From Pontederia crassipes (Eukaryota > Streptophyta > Magnoliopsida > Commelinales > Pontederiaceae): 64,000 nt of DNA. Every line of letters begins with the position of its first letter. Positions within the stretch are counted from its first letter, which is position 1. Below are positions 26,605 to 36,684 of the stretch, in pieces. The DNA is taken from positions 3,167,001 to 3,231,000 of the forward strand of contig CM060191.1 in NCBI GenBank assembly GCA_030549335.1. Direction: 5' to 3'. The notes under the pieces are model-generated. The model worked only from the letters and a program-made list of their open reading frames with translations, did no database searches and was not told the DNA's origin. A program made the translations under genes and the position numbers.

Positions 26605-28533
26605 ATGATATTAGCAAGATGGAGGAGGAGGCTGCTGCATCCGAGCTTGCGTTGGAGCTTGAGAACCCTCAGCGCGGCGGCTTCCTTCCGTCAGTCCAAT
26701 TTCCAGCTCCGCCCGGAGGCGGTCGACTCCACCGTCTCGAATTGCCCGTCCGACGCCATCGCGCTCAGCTTCTTCCTCTGGTGCGCTCGACAACCCAACT
26801 ACTTCCACAACTCCAGTTCCTTCGACCGCGTGCTCCCTGCTGTTCGGCGCCTCATGGATAGGCTCGGAACTATCCGAAGTGTCGTCAGCGATTTGGAGGC
26901 ACTCGGGTGTCCCGTAAAGGCGCAAACTTTTATGATTCTGTTGAGGGTGTGTTCTCGGGGAAGCTTGCATGTGCAGGCGCTGGAGGCATTAGACGAAATG
27001 CGCAATCTAGGATACGTCCCCAACGCGTTCGCCAACAACATGGTGCTCGACGTGCTGTTCAAGATGGGCATGTTTGATCGGGGGATGAGCTTCTTCAGGG
27101 ATATGGAGTTTCGCAATTTTCTTAGCTTCAATATTGTACTGTGTAATCTTTGTAAGTTGAATTTGTGGCTGGAAGCTCGACATATTCTGAAGGAAATGGT
27201 GAATCAAAGGTTCGATCTCAATGTTGGGAGTTTAACGATGGTTTTGGATTGTTTTCACAAGGCAGGCAGGATTATGGAGTCACGGCAACTGCTTGCTTTT
27301 CATATTGTGTCCGGTAAACAACCTACCACAGCATTTTGGACTATTTTGATTAATGTTTTTTGTACTACTGGAAATTTTGATACTGCTTGTATATTGATGA
27401 GAAAGATGGAAGAATCAGAATGCCAGCCTACTGTAGTGACTTACACTACTTTTGTTAAGGGACTCCTCCAAGCTCAAATGTATGATATGGTTTTGGTCGT
27501 GTTGGATACTATGATATCAAAGAAATGCAACTTCGATTTGACATTCTTTAACATTCTCATAGATGGCCTATTGAAGGCAAAAAGGTACCATGATGCAATG
27601 CAGGCTATCAGGTGTTTGTTAGACTTGGGGTTGCAGTTTGATTCCTTCACTTTATCTTCTATAGTACACTTATTAAGCTCAACAGGAAAACTGAGGCTGT
27701 TGCTTCCCAGATTCATATCAGACTCACACGCCCCTCTCGATCTTATTGCTTATAATACATTAATAAATGCCTATTGCAAGGCAGGTTTACCTTTTCAAGC
27801 TTTGCAGTTTTACAGGGAAATGATTGACAGAGGATTTGCACCAGACAGCTACAGTTTTGTTGGCCTTTTGAACAGTTTTTGCATGTCACATGGGATTCAT
27901 CATGCTCTCAATGCTTATTATGTTATTGTTTCGAATAACCATAATGTAGATGCATATGTCCATTCAGCTATTCTGGATAGATTAATAAAAGAAAGAAGAT
28001 GTGACATTGCTATTCAGCTGTTCAGGAGAGCAGTCCGTGAGAATTATTGCCTTGATGTTGTATGTTACACAATTGTCATTGATGGGCTCTTCAGAAGTAA
28101 TAGGTCTCAAGAGGCTTGCAGTTTGTTTGAGCAGATGAAACATTCTGGTCCATTTCCTAGTTTCCGTACATATAATGCTATGCTTTACGGTCTGTGTAAG
28201 ATGAGGGATTTAGATGCTGTCTCCAAGTTGCTGAGAGACATGGAAATTGTTGGATTTGAGATGGACCTCATATCATTTAACCTCGTGCTTGGTCTTCTAA
28301 TCAAGTTGCATCGTCGTAAATCAGCGCTTCTTTTGTTAAGTAAAATGTATGAATTTGGACTGGAGCCTAATGCATTCACTTATTCACTACTTCTGAAAGT
28401 TTTTTCTTGTGCTCCTACTGGACAACAAAACCAGCTCTTTGCTAAATGCACACCTGTTATCGAGGATCGAATTTCATTAAGCAGTTCTAAGTGTGGTCTT
28501 CACAATGAGATTCTTGAATGCACAGCGAGTTAG
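26605..28533 (+). CDS. P-class pentatricopeptide repeat protein, probably mitochondrial
   Basis: An intronless gene of 642 residues. Such proteins bind organellar RNA through tandem 35-residue repeats and affect its processing, stability or translation; the target here is unknown. The N-terminus (MILARWRRRLLHPSLRWSLR) is rich in Arg, Leu and Ser without acidic residues, as in mitochondrial presequences. From about residue 100 to 600 there are repeated helix pairs with signatures such as FNILIDGLLKAKRYHDA, YNTLINAYCKAGLPFQAL, YTIVIDGLFRSNRSQEA and YNAMLYGLCKMRDL, at about 35-residue spacing (roughly a dozen or more repeats). There is no E, DYW or SMR domain, so it is a pure P-type protein. The first ATG in this frame was chosen because the targeting sequence follows at once. 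The initiation region is GC-rich and the body has ordinary composition. Confidence 0.92.
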   Translation: MILARWRRRLLHPSLRWSLRTLSAAASFRQSNFQLRPEAVDSTVSNCPSDAIALSFFLWCARQPNYFHNSSSFDRVLPAVRRLMDRLGTIRSVVSDLEALGCPVKAQTFMILLRVCSRGSLHVQALEALDEMRNLGYVPNAFANNMVLDVLFKMGMFDRGMSFFRDMEFRNFLSFNIVLCNLCKLNLWLEARHILKEMVNQRFDLNVGSLTMVLDCFHKAGRIMESRQLLAFHIVSGKQPTTAFWTILINVFCTTGNFDTACILMRKMEESECQPTVVTYTTFVKGLLQAQMYDMVLVVLDTMISKKCNFDLTFFNILIDGLLKAKRYHDAMQAIRCLLDLGLQFDSFTLSSIVHLLSSTGKLRLLLPRFISDSHAPLDLIAYNTLINAYCKAGLPFQALQFYREMIDRGFAPDSYSFVGLLNSFCMSHGIHHALNAYYVIVSNNHNVDAYVHSAILDRLIKERRCDIAIQLFRRAVRENYCLDVVCYTIVIDGLFRSNRSQEACSLFEQMKHSGPFPSFRTYNAMLYGLCKMRDLDAVSKLLRDMEIVGFEMDLISFNLVLGLLIKLHRRKSALLLLSKMYEFGLEPNAFTYSLLLKVFSCAPTGQQNQLFAKCTPVIEDRISLSSSKCGLHNEILECTAS

Positions 28534-29291
28534 TGCGTTCTTGGTTATAATTTGAGGGATCTCTGAAGCTTCTGTTGCCACCAGAATTTGCAAAGTAATA
28601 TATAGCCTGGTTCAAGCTGTTCATGCTCCTGCTTGTATTACCTTGGGACTAAGCCAAGAATTTTTCATACATTATATGCAGATGATTTCTTGAGCACTGC
28701 CCTTTAGGTACAGTATATCATCTTGTATATTCTAGTGAAGCTGAAAAAAGACTTCCTCCCTGTATCCTTGACCTAATATTGGGTATTTAATCATAGGAAA
28801 CTAAAATTACAATTTATCAAACATTTGTAAAGCATTCCTTTTTCCCTTTCTAATAAAGTATCCTTTTTGCCCTGAGACAATATGAGTAGTTTTCCTTTGT
28901 TGAGCTTCATGACTATTGTTTTATGTATTTACTATATTGCATCATCAATTCACCTGTACCTATGAACGAGTTTGATTATCACTACTAGAATTTCTTAGGT
29001 CTCCTTATTCTTAAAAGAAAAATATTCCAGCATAACTACACTTTTTCCATCCACTTTTTTCTAACATATAAATTTTTGGCATAAAAGAATTGGAATCATC
29101 TGGCCTTATATGTGATGTTGTTAGCATGCTCTTTTTTTTTGTGTAACCGAACAGGCTGATTCTAAAAACATTTAAATGTCATGAGCTAGCTACAGTTTAT
29201 TCCCTTGTAAGCCCGGTGGATGGGGCACTAGGTTGGTTACTGAACAGGCTCTTCTTTCAATACAGTGGAAAGGGGTTTAATGCTCCTGCAG
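28534..29291. other. 3' flank of the PPR gene, no clear coding sequence
   Basis: Probably the 3' UTR and spacer. No exon with good borders seen, so the upstream exons of the candidate gene that follows are not found here. Confidence 0.4.
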
Positions 29292-30878
29292 AGCAGTTTC
29301 TTCTTGTAGGCATGCGGAATGTATCCAAGCTGTTGCGGATGCAATCCATGGTGCTGATGTTACTGACGGGAGTAGAGAAATCGCCATCGTGGATTGCAGA
29401 GCTATGGTCCAAATTCATTTTGTGGATGGTAGGGTTTCAAATGTCATGAGAAACTGAAACTCATTTCTCTCACGGGATTCTCTGACGTTCTTGGATGAAA
29501 CATTGCAACACTCTTGTCTTTGCCAACCACGAAGATCTCCGGCCGCCCTCCTCACCAAATCTTCGACGACAGCCATCTTGCCACCCTCACCATGCTGCCT
29601 CTTGGTTTCATGTGCTCTCCACTGGAAATGAAGCAGGATCCCCTCCTTGTTAGGTCTCCAGCTGTCTCCACATCCTGCTTCTTTTGCCACATCTTCACTG
29701 CTCCACTGCCTGCTTATGCCGCCGCCTGCCCTGCTGCTGCCGCCGCCTTGCCACTACTGTTGCCACCACCACCTATTGCTGCTGCTGCTACTGCCATCAC
29801 ACCTGCCTGTTGCTGCCACCCCCTACTGCTGTGGTGTGGCTGCCATCTTCACCTATTGCGTCAGGCCTTCTAAGACTTCTTCGACTATGGAGCTTTGCCG
29901 CTGCTGCTCCCTCCACTGCCTTCTGTGTTTCTACTCTATGATCTGCAAACAAACAGCCTTGCTGGCAATCACTGTGAGACATTTCTCATTTTCTTCTTGT
30001 TTTTGTATGTAAAATTGTAGATCTGTATATCATAACTATCTTGACAGTCACATGCATGGATGTTCTTAAACTATATGCATCTAGTATAAAGCCCTCTTTG
30101 TGTCCATACTCTGAGGTTAGCTCTGACAGTTCATCAGGCATTACATTGATAAGGAGCAGAACAGAGTCACAAACTACATTCTTTCTCTTTAAATCCCTCA
30201 ATGAATGCAGACTTGTAGATTCGCTATCCCTTGTGCATTTATAAATGAACTTTTCAACAACAACAACAACAACAAAGCCTTATCCCACTAGGTGGGGTCG
30301 GCTACATGGATCATACGACGCCATTCCGCAATATATTCGTTGATCCATGTTCATAATATTCGACATGATTTTATGTTGGCTGTCGGGGCCTAACACAACC
30401 CTCCTCCTTTATCCGGGCTTGGGACCGGCTATAAAATATAGGCGGAGTTTTATAAATGAACTTTTCAATCTAAAGAAAAAATTAAATGGACTTTTCTCCT
30501 TTAGTTGGCAACAGCTAGTGTCAGCATCCTACCTCATCTTCCCTTAATTTCTTCATGCAGAAATAGTGCCACAGATGTTGGTGCTTTTTTGCATGTTTGA
30601 TTTTAACACAATGAATTAAGCATTCTTTTTGCTCTCATATATTTGCGTGCAAACCAGGTGGATAGGGCTTTCAGCATAGATCAGTCAGTTTGTTTTAAGA
30701 ATGGGACTGCAATACAATTGTTGAAACTCAAAATATGGAAATGATTTTGACATGTCCATGGTTCACAGTTTTTTTCTTGTAAAGTATCTTTTTTAGAAGG
30801 TCTTGGAAAGTGCTTAAAAACTTTTATTTTCAGGACCACGGTCAATCCTTGATAGATGCAACTTCCAAGACTGGCTGA
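29292..30878 (+). CDS. candidate spliced gene or gene fragment, unrecognised
   Basis: Three segments read as one phase-consistent chain. Exon a, 29292-29428, follows CTCCTGCAG and reads HAECIQAVADAIHGADVTDG, then SREIAIVDCRAMVQIHFVDG, with a GT donor. Exon b, 30048-30214, follows TTGACAG and reads TCMDVLKLYASSIKPSLCPY, then SEVSSDSSSGITLIRSR. Exon c starts at 30834 after TTTTCAG and reads DHGQSLIDATSKTG before TGA. An alternative skips exon b: 30834-30898 in another frame (GPRSILDRCNFQDWLKHHMV), then 31207-31431. No start codon or upstream exon was found and I cannot name a family. It could be the 3' end of a real gene, a fragment, or chance. A SINE and a CTG/CCG-rich low-complexity stretch (about 29690-29930) lie in the introns. 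Confidence 0.35.
29690..29930. repeat. CTGC/CCGC-rich low-complexity stretch
   Basis: Runs of GCTGCTGCTGCC and CCACCACCACC give open frames of pure Ala, Pro, Leu or Cys on both strands. These frames reflect base composition and are not evidence of a gene. Confidence 0.6.
30238..30468 (-). mobile_element. Au-like SINE, short form, with 20-bp target duplication
   Basis: The body, 30258-30448, is on the minus strand and is flanked by a perfect repeat TTTATAAATGAACTTTTCAA (30238-30257 and 30449-30468). On the minus strand it starts CTCCGCCTATATTTTATAG, continues with CCCGGATAAAGGAGGAGGG and GTTAGGCCCCGACAG, and ends ACCTAGTGGGATAAGGC plus (TTG)n. It lacks about 200 bases of middle sequence found in the 11-kb copy. 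The intact duplication indicates a fairly recent insertion. Confidence 0.92.
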
Positions 30879-31431
30879 AGCATCACATGGTGAAAGTGGT
30901 AAAAATAGTTGCATATCTATGACATGTAAAATGCAATCAACTGATGAGGTTCTTTTTTTTCCTCTTTCGATAAATAAAAGTTTCTCAATTGTTAAGACCT
31001 TAAATCATCGCTCTTTTTACCACTATAGTCTTGTTCCCAGCTATTTTTCGTTGATAATTTCACAATGTGCAATATGTTGGCTACATCTCATATTAGATAA
31101 AACAATAGAAGTCCCACGAGTTCGTTTTCATTCTTTACTTTGAAATAGTTGTTTGAATTTTTTCATGCACCATATGGCTTTCCACTGTTTTATCTTGAAT
31201 TGGTAGGTTATTTTCATGTCTACTATGGATCATCGACTAACTTCTTGTCAACAGAAGATGGCGAACATCATTTTGAACATGGCCGGTTGGTTGACCGTGA
31301 GGCGTGAACATGGTTGGACAAATCTGCAATATGGAGGAAGTCAGCTTGGTACCTATTGTGATGATGTGTGTCAGCTAAGACTTGAGAAGACTCAGACGAT
31401 GATCACATGGCTGGAGATGGTCTTGCGTTGA

Positions 31432-32570
31432 ATTCTCATATGTAGTTTGTTCCTTGATGACTGACCTGTGCCTTAGCTGTATAATGAATGACCCGTGTTG
31501 TAGCTTAGCTATATAATGGGTCTTGTTTCTCTAAAGTTCTATCAAAAGGTTGATACCCACTTTTGTAAGCCCTCCTAATTAAGAAGAAACATATCTGGAT
31601 ATTGTTGGAAAATTGTTCCAGTGAAATAAGTTAATAACGTAAAAGTAAGCATTCAGTTAGGTGAAAGATTCATATGAGAAATGTTATGACATGCCAAATT
31701 AATTAAGTTCAAATGATTCATCCCAACTATTTCAGCAATCCTATAAACATGGGCGTTCTATCGCACTACTTTATTTCTTTCTTGTTCGAGCATTTCTTTC
31801 GTTGTTGAGTTAAAATACGCAGATAGCAAAGAAGTTACTTAAATGCAAGTTATAGCTCTAGAGGTGCAGGTTCTGCGGACGAACCTTACTAACAGTACAA
31901 GATCAAGAATTTTGTTGTAGTGTAGATTAATTAATTAGCTACAACCATCTGTAATTCTGTAGATTGAATATTATTGAACCATATTACAAATACCATGACT
32001 CGGTTCTACATCAATCTTTACGTGCTGAACTGCAAGTTCAACGTATTTCTCTGCTGTGTTCGTTTCTGCAAACTTCAACCAAAAAACAATTAAACCAAAA
32101 ATAATTGTGGAGTTCAATTTTAGTAGGCATCACTCTCATCTTCTTTTTTCGTTTATGTCAATTGAGCAAGCCTTCAATGTTTTGTCGAAAGCTCTGAGCA
32201 TATGGTGACACACGAGTTTAATTTCTGATTATTCAACCCACACTGTTTCTCACAGTTCTTTCAAGATATGCTTCGAAAATGATCAGACAGGGATCTGCAG
32301 ATTCTGCACCAGATGGAACGAGATCATCAGATCACGATTCACGACACAAGTCAAGATGATGAAACTCTGCAGATTACGAGCGTCTATCGCATAAGGCAAC
32401 CACCTGCAGGTGAATACCGATTGAAACTAGGAATAGACGACGTTATGAGTGCGATCGGATTCCTGAAATCAAATCAGTACAACTCGCACTCGGGAAAGAA
32501 CTCCGAATAGAAGTAGGAAATATATGCTGAGGGAGCTGTGGAAGGAAAGGACGATCACATGCAGAAAGCC
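31432..32570. promoter_or_regulatory. upstream region of thaumatin-like copy 1, shared with copies 2 and 3
   Basis: From about 31990 the sequence resembles 34190-34300 (upstream of copy 2). From about 32130 to 32540 it resembles 39620-39850 and 40190-40400 (upstream of copy 3). Shared blocks include CGGGAAAGAACTCCGA and GAGCAAGCCTTCAATG. This marks the duplicated unit and probably contains the common promoter. No gene seen at 31432-31990. Confidence 0.6.
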
Positions 32571-32578
32571 TATAAATA
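32571..32578 (+). promoter_or_regulatory. TATA box of thaumatin-like copy 1
   Basis: TATAAATA preceded by GCAGAAAGCC, 71 bases before the ATG. The same box and context occur before copies 2 and 3. Confidence 0.65.
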
Positions 32579-32641
32579 TGGCCATCATGAACTCGTCCAT
32601 GGCATCCAGCGGCAGATTGATCTCCACTCGATCTTGACGCC

Positions 32642-33050
32642 ATGGCTCGCTCTCCGCTTCCTCTTCTCTTTCGTCTTGCCTCCCTCCTCCTCCTCCTCCT
32701 CCTCTGCGCCCTTCTTCTCTTCTCCAGCAGCAGCTCCAACGGCGCGTCCGCTACGACCATCGACGTGATTAACAACGGCGTGCGCTCCTTCGATCCTACC
32801 ACCAGCAACTTCTCCTGCGCCCCCGGCAGCTGCGCCTCCGGCGCTGTCAACCTGGGCAGCTCGGCGGGGCACGCCGTGAACTACTACGACATGAGCCTCT
32901 CTGCTTTACCGACATCAACCACCTCCCACCAGCAGCAGGATACGCCGTGGGGTCTGTCCCCGTGTCTTCTGCGGCCGTCTTAGCCGCCGCGGCATCGCTG
33001 CTCCTCCTGGCTGCCGCACTGCTCGTGGCTCCGCTCGCCCTCGTTTATAA
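32642..33050 (+). pseudogene. thaumatin-like protein copy 1, internally deleted
   Basis: Starts MARSPLPLLFRL and keeps the signal peptide, then shows stepwise deletions against copy 2. The first removes the stretch from the first Cys to WARTMC (junction near 32777). The second, 48 bases near 32848, removes ACNGFGPKPPVSLAQF. The third, near 32912, runs from DMSLS to the Pro-rich tail region and shifts the frame, so the remaining frame stops at 32981-32983 after 113 residues. Out of frame, downstream sequence still matches the hydrophobic tail (SVPVSSAAV, ASLLLLAAALL) of copy 2. The native stop is also changed (TTTATAA). Only a few of the ten cysteines remain, so a folded thaumatin domain is not possible. 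The promoter block and 3' flank are intact, so it may be transcribed. Confidence 0.88.
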
Positions 33051-34417
33051 TGTACTGACGAGGAGCCATTCATGCTCCCTTACGGAGTTATTAATTTTAG
33101 TAACGTTTTTTTTTTAATTATTATAGGTGTAGTAATACATTACCGACGGAATGTGTATAAACATTTATTTTATTTACAATATAAATTCTTATATGTGTGC
33201 ATTTTTCAGCCTCAATTTTTTTTAATTGTATTATGAATTCCTTTTATCGATTTATTATGAACTGTTTTTCATAAAAGATAATTTGGGTTTACGTTGTTGG
33301 CAATTTAATTAAGTTGCACTGTTTTTTTTTTGCATGGGTAAATTAATTTTTGAAATACGCGTGTAAATCATCTAAAAAAGATAAAACTATTTCTAATCTC
33401 ATAAAAAAACTCGATTGACTACTTTAATTGTCACATTATCACACTACAATCAAAATCACTGATAATGTTATCTCGTTTTGGTTGGCTTAGATTTTAATTA
33501 CTTTTAAGCATTTTTAAGCAACGTAAATTGATCATCTTTCAATTATGTTAAAACTCTTACACCAAATTAAATATTAAAAAAATGCAGATTTCAAACCATC
33601 AGCTGTCTAAATTTGAACTATATTAAAAAAACACGATGAAAAATATAGAAAGCTGTTGTTTCTGTTTGACTCTATATTTATTTTAAAACAATATGGATTA
33701 CTCATTTTGTTATATTATTTCAGAAAAAAATTATTTAGGATTCTTTTATGAAATATATTTTGTGCTCTCGCCCATTTTTTACCTCGTCAAATATAAATAA
33801 TTGGAAACAAATTTAATATTAAAACAAAACATTTAATAATAAATAATGGTTTTAACACAATGAAATGAAATATTTGGTTCTCCTATTTTTGTCGATAATG
33901 TTTTGAATATAAATCAATTGTAATTTAAGTTGAACTCCTATGTTATTTAGACACTAAGACACTGTCGCTTGTTCATTACGCCCGAAGGTGTTTTAGGAGG
34001 GGATTTCCTACGGGGGTAAATTTAGATAGTTGATTTTTATTTCTTATTTTTATTAGGATTCCCTGTATAAGCTCCATGACGATTTAGTTATTTCGCATCT
34101 AATCATTAATATTTCATAACAAAAAGAACTACCACCGCTCAAGAACGTAGTACAATTTAAAATAAACCTCATAAATTTCGTAACAATTTCCTTAGTCTTG
34201 GTTCATCGTCAATTCCTTATATGCTGAACTGCAAGTTTGACGTATTTCTCTGTTCGTGTCTACAAAGTTCAACCAAACAACAATTAAATCAATCCCTATC
34301 TAATATTAAACTTCACAAAGTTGGTGACTAATTAAATGGTCTAAAAAATGATGTAGTGTTATATAACATGCTCTCTAATGCAGATATCATCAGAAGGAAA
34401 GAGGAAAATATGAGTCC
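33051..34417. other. 3' flank of copy 1 and start of the copy 2 unit
   Basis: No gene. 33051-33240 matches the 3' flanks of copies 2 and 3 (CATTCATGCTCCCTT, TATGTGTGCATTTTTC). 33340-33850 matches 43310-44740 downstream of copy 3, including the empty insertion site at 33510-33517. From about 34190 the upstream sequence of the copy 2 unit begins. Confidence 0.6.
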
Positions 34418-36411
34418 AATCACTACAAGAAAATGAAAGTTTGCGACAGATATTTCTCCGTAGAAAACAAGGGCGGACCGAGAGTTCAAATTCAAAGGGG
34501 GCCAAGGTAAAAAAAAAAGCAAAAAAAAAATGTTGTTAGAAAGATTTGATCCCTTGTTACTAAGGTTGGAACAAAACAAACTAAATGAAATACATGATAG
34601 TTTTGCATACTAACATTTATTTAAGGGGGGCAAACCTAATACTTAGTCCTTAAATTTTATAATTTAACAAATAATATTAATAAATTTTTAAAAAGTTGAG
34701 GGGGCCAAGGCCCCCCTCAACTTCAATGTGGGTCCACCCTTGGTAGGAAATATGCTTTTAAGACATATTGGCGCCATTGAAAACACACTCATCGCAAAGT
34801 TTTTCTCGACAAATTATAATCTCCGACGGAAGTTTCGATGGATCAAATTGTCAAAAATAAACCCTCACCATTCGCAAATTACGATGGATCCTTTTGTCGA
34901 AACTTCCAACGGATATCCTGCCCTTTAGAATTTTCGATGAAAGAATTCGTGAAAATTTTCGAAGAAAAATCAATACGTCGATAATTATATAATTTGTTAA
35001 AGATAAATTTTATTTATTAATATATATTATATTTATTAAAATATATTAAAAATTGCAATCTCCTCATCCTTAAAGGGTCGACATTGTCACCGCCGTTATC
35101 GTCGTCATTGCAGCCGTCGAAAATGGAGAACACTAGAGGAGGAGTTCATGCGAGAAAAAAAATTGAGCGACGTTGGAGGAGGAGATAATGTGTGAGCGAC
35201 ACCAAAACTCGAAATAATGTGCGGACGAAGTCGGAGGAGGAGATCATCACCAGAGTTTGGAGTTCGCCAGATTAGAGCTAAAGGTTAGAGTTCTCTAGAG
35301 TTGAGTTCGAGAATGTCACTCACATCGTGAGAGAGCAGCACAAATGGAGAGAGTGTATGAGGAGGGAGTTCGGCCAATGGAATGGGGAAAATATTTATTA
35401 TACTATTTTATCATATAAATAATATATTATATTTTATAACAAATTTAAATTTCGACGATCGCAATCGTTGAAATTTATAATGAGTTCATCTGTCAAACTT
35501 TCGACATACTGTGGACTCGTCGAAAGTTTCAATGATTACGATCGTAATTTTTTTTAAAAATTATAATATTAATGCTAACGCGAATGTAATATTATAATAA
35601 TATATATAATGAATTCAAGTTTTGACGGTGAGTCGATGAAACTTTCAACGGATTGTGGACCCAACGAAAGTAGTTGATAATTTTAATATTAAAATATTAA
35701 TTCTAATATAATATTATAATAATATATTGTATTTTATAATAAATTTAAATTTCTATGGTCGTAATTGTTAGAAATTTTAATATTAAAATATTAATGATAA
35801 CACAAATATAATATTATAGTAATATAATATACTTTATAATAAATTTAAATTTCGATGGTCGATGCCCTTCAATATTGCTGACAGCCGATAGTTCCATCGA
35901 AAATATTGAAGGATGAAGGATCCAACCCCCGGTAATTATTTTATATTTACTCCAACAAATGACAGTTCTATGAACAGAAAAAAGAAATAACATTACAATA
36001 TTTTTATTTTTAACGATCACGCCCTTCAGTTATTTTATACATGACAGTTCTATTAACAAATTCGTCGAAAATATCGAAAGATCCATATCCATCGATAATT
36101 ATTTTATATTTATTTCAACAAATGGCAGCTGTGCAAATAAAACATAAATAATATGATAATATTTTTTTATTTTCCGATGATTTTACCCTTCCATATTTCC
36201 CACGGCCGACGGATCCATCGGAAATACTGAATGAGCCGACTAATTATTCACAGTTGTGCAAAGAAAAAAAATAATATTATAATATTTTTTTCTATTTTCC
36301 GACGGTAGCGCCCTTTGATATTTCTGTCGGAAAATCTCTAATAATTTTCGAAGGAATATAAACCATTTCGCAAATAATCATTTGCAAAATTGAATTTTTG
36401 AAGTAGTGAAT
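34418..36411. mobile_element. non-autonomous CACTA (En/Spm) element, about 2.0 kb
   Basis: The body, 34421-36408, begins CACTACAAGAAAATGAAAG and ends TTTTTGAAGTAGTG, and is flanked by AAT on both sides (34418-34420, 36409-36411), the 3-bp duplication of CACTA elements. Many short subterminal repeats of the type CGACGGA/TTTCGACGA/CCGTCGGAAA fill both halves. No transposase frame. It lies between the upstream block and the promoter of thaumatin-like copy 2 and carries a nested hAT-like element at 34468-34742. Confidence 0.88.
34460..34750. mobile_element. hAT-like MITE nested in the CACTA element
   Basis: The body, 34468-34742 (275 bp), starts CAAGGGCGGACC and ends GGGTCCACCCTTG, inverted repeats with one or two mismatches. 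It is flanked by GTAGAAAA (34460-34467) and GTAGGAAA (34743-34750), an 8-bp duplication with one difference. Confidence 0.72.
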
Positions 36412-36684
36412 CACAGTAAATAGGCAATAATATAAGATACTCAAGTAGTGTTCGCATTAGAAGTATTGTTAACGATATTTGGATCGCTAGTGCCAAGTTG
36501 TAAATTTGTTATCTTTTTTTTTAAAAAAAAGTCGTATTCGGGAAAGAACTCCGAATAGAAGTAGGATGTATATTGTACAAATGGAGTTGTGGAAGGATGA
36601 TCACATGCAGAAGGCCTATAAATATGGCCATCGTGAACTCGTCCATGGCATCTAGCGGCAGACTCTCCACTCGATCTTGACGCC
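36412..36684 (+). promoter_or_regulatory. promoter of thaumatin-like copy 2
   Basis: Homology to the other two copies begins near 36535 (TCGGGAAAGAACTCCGAAT) and runs to the ATG. TATAAATA at 36617-36624 is 68 bases before the start codon. Sequence between the CACTA end (36408) and 36535 is not shared with the others. Confidence 0.6.

Noticed and set aside
29514-30012. Several Ala/Pro/Leu/Cys-rich open frames
   Set aside because: Low-complexity CTG/CCG sequence open on both strands, without splice context or family similarity.
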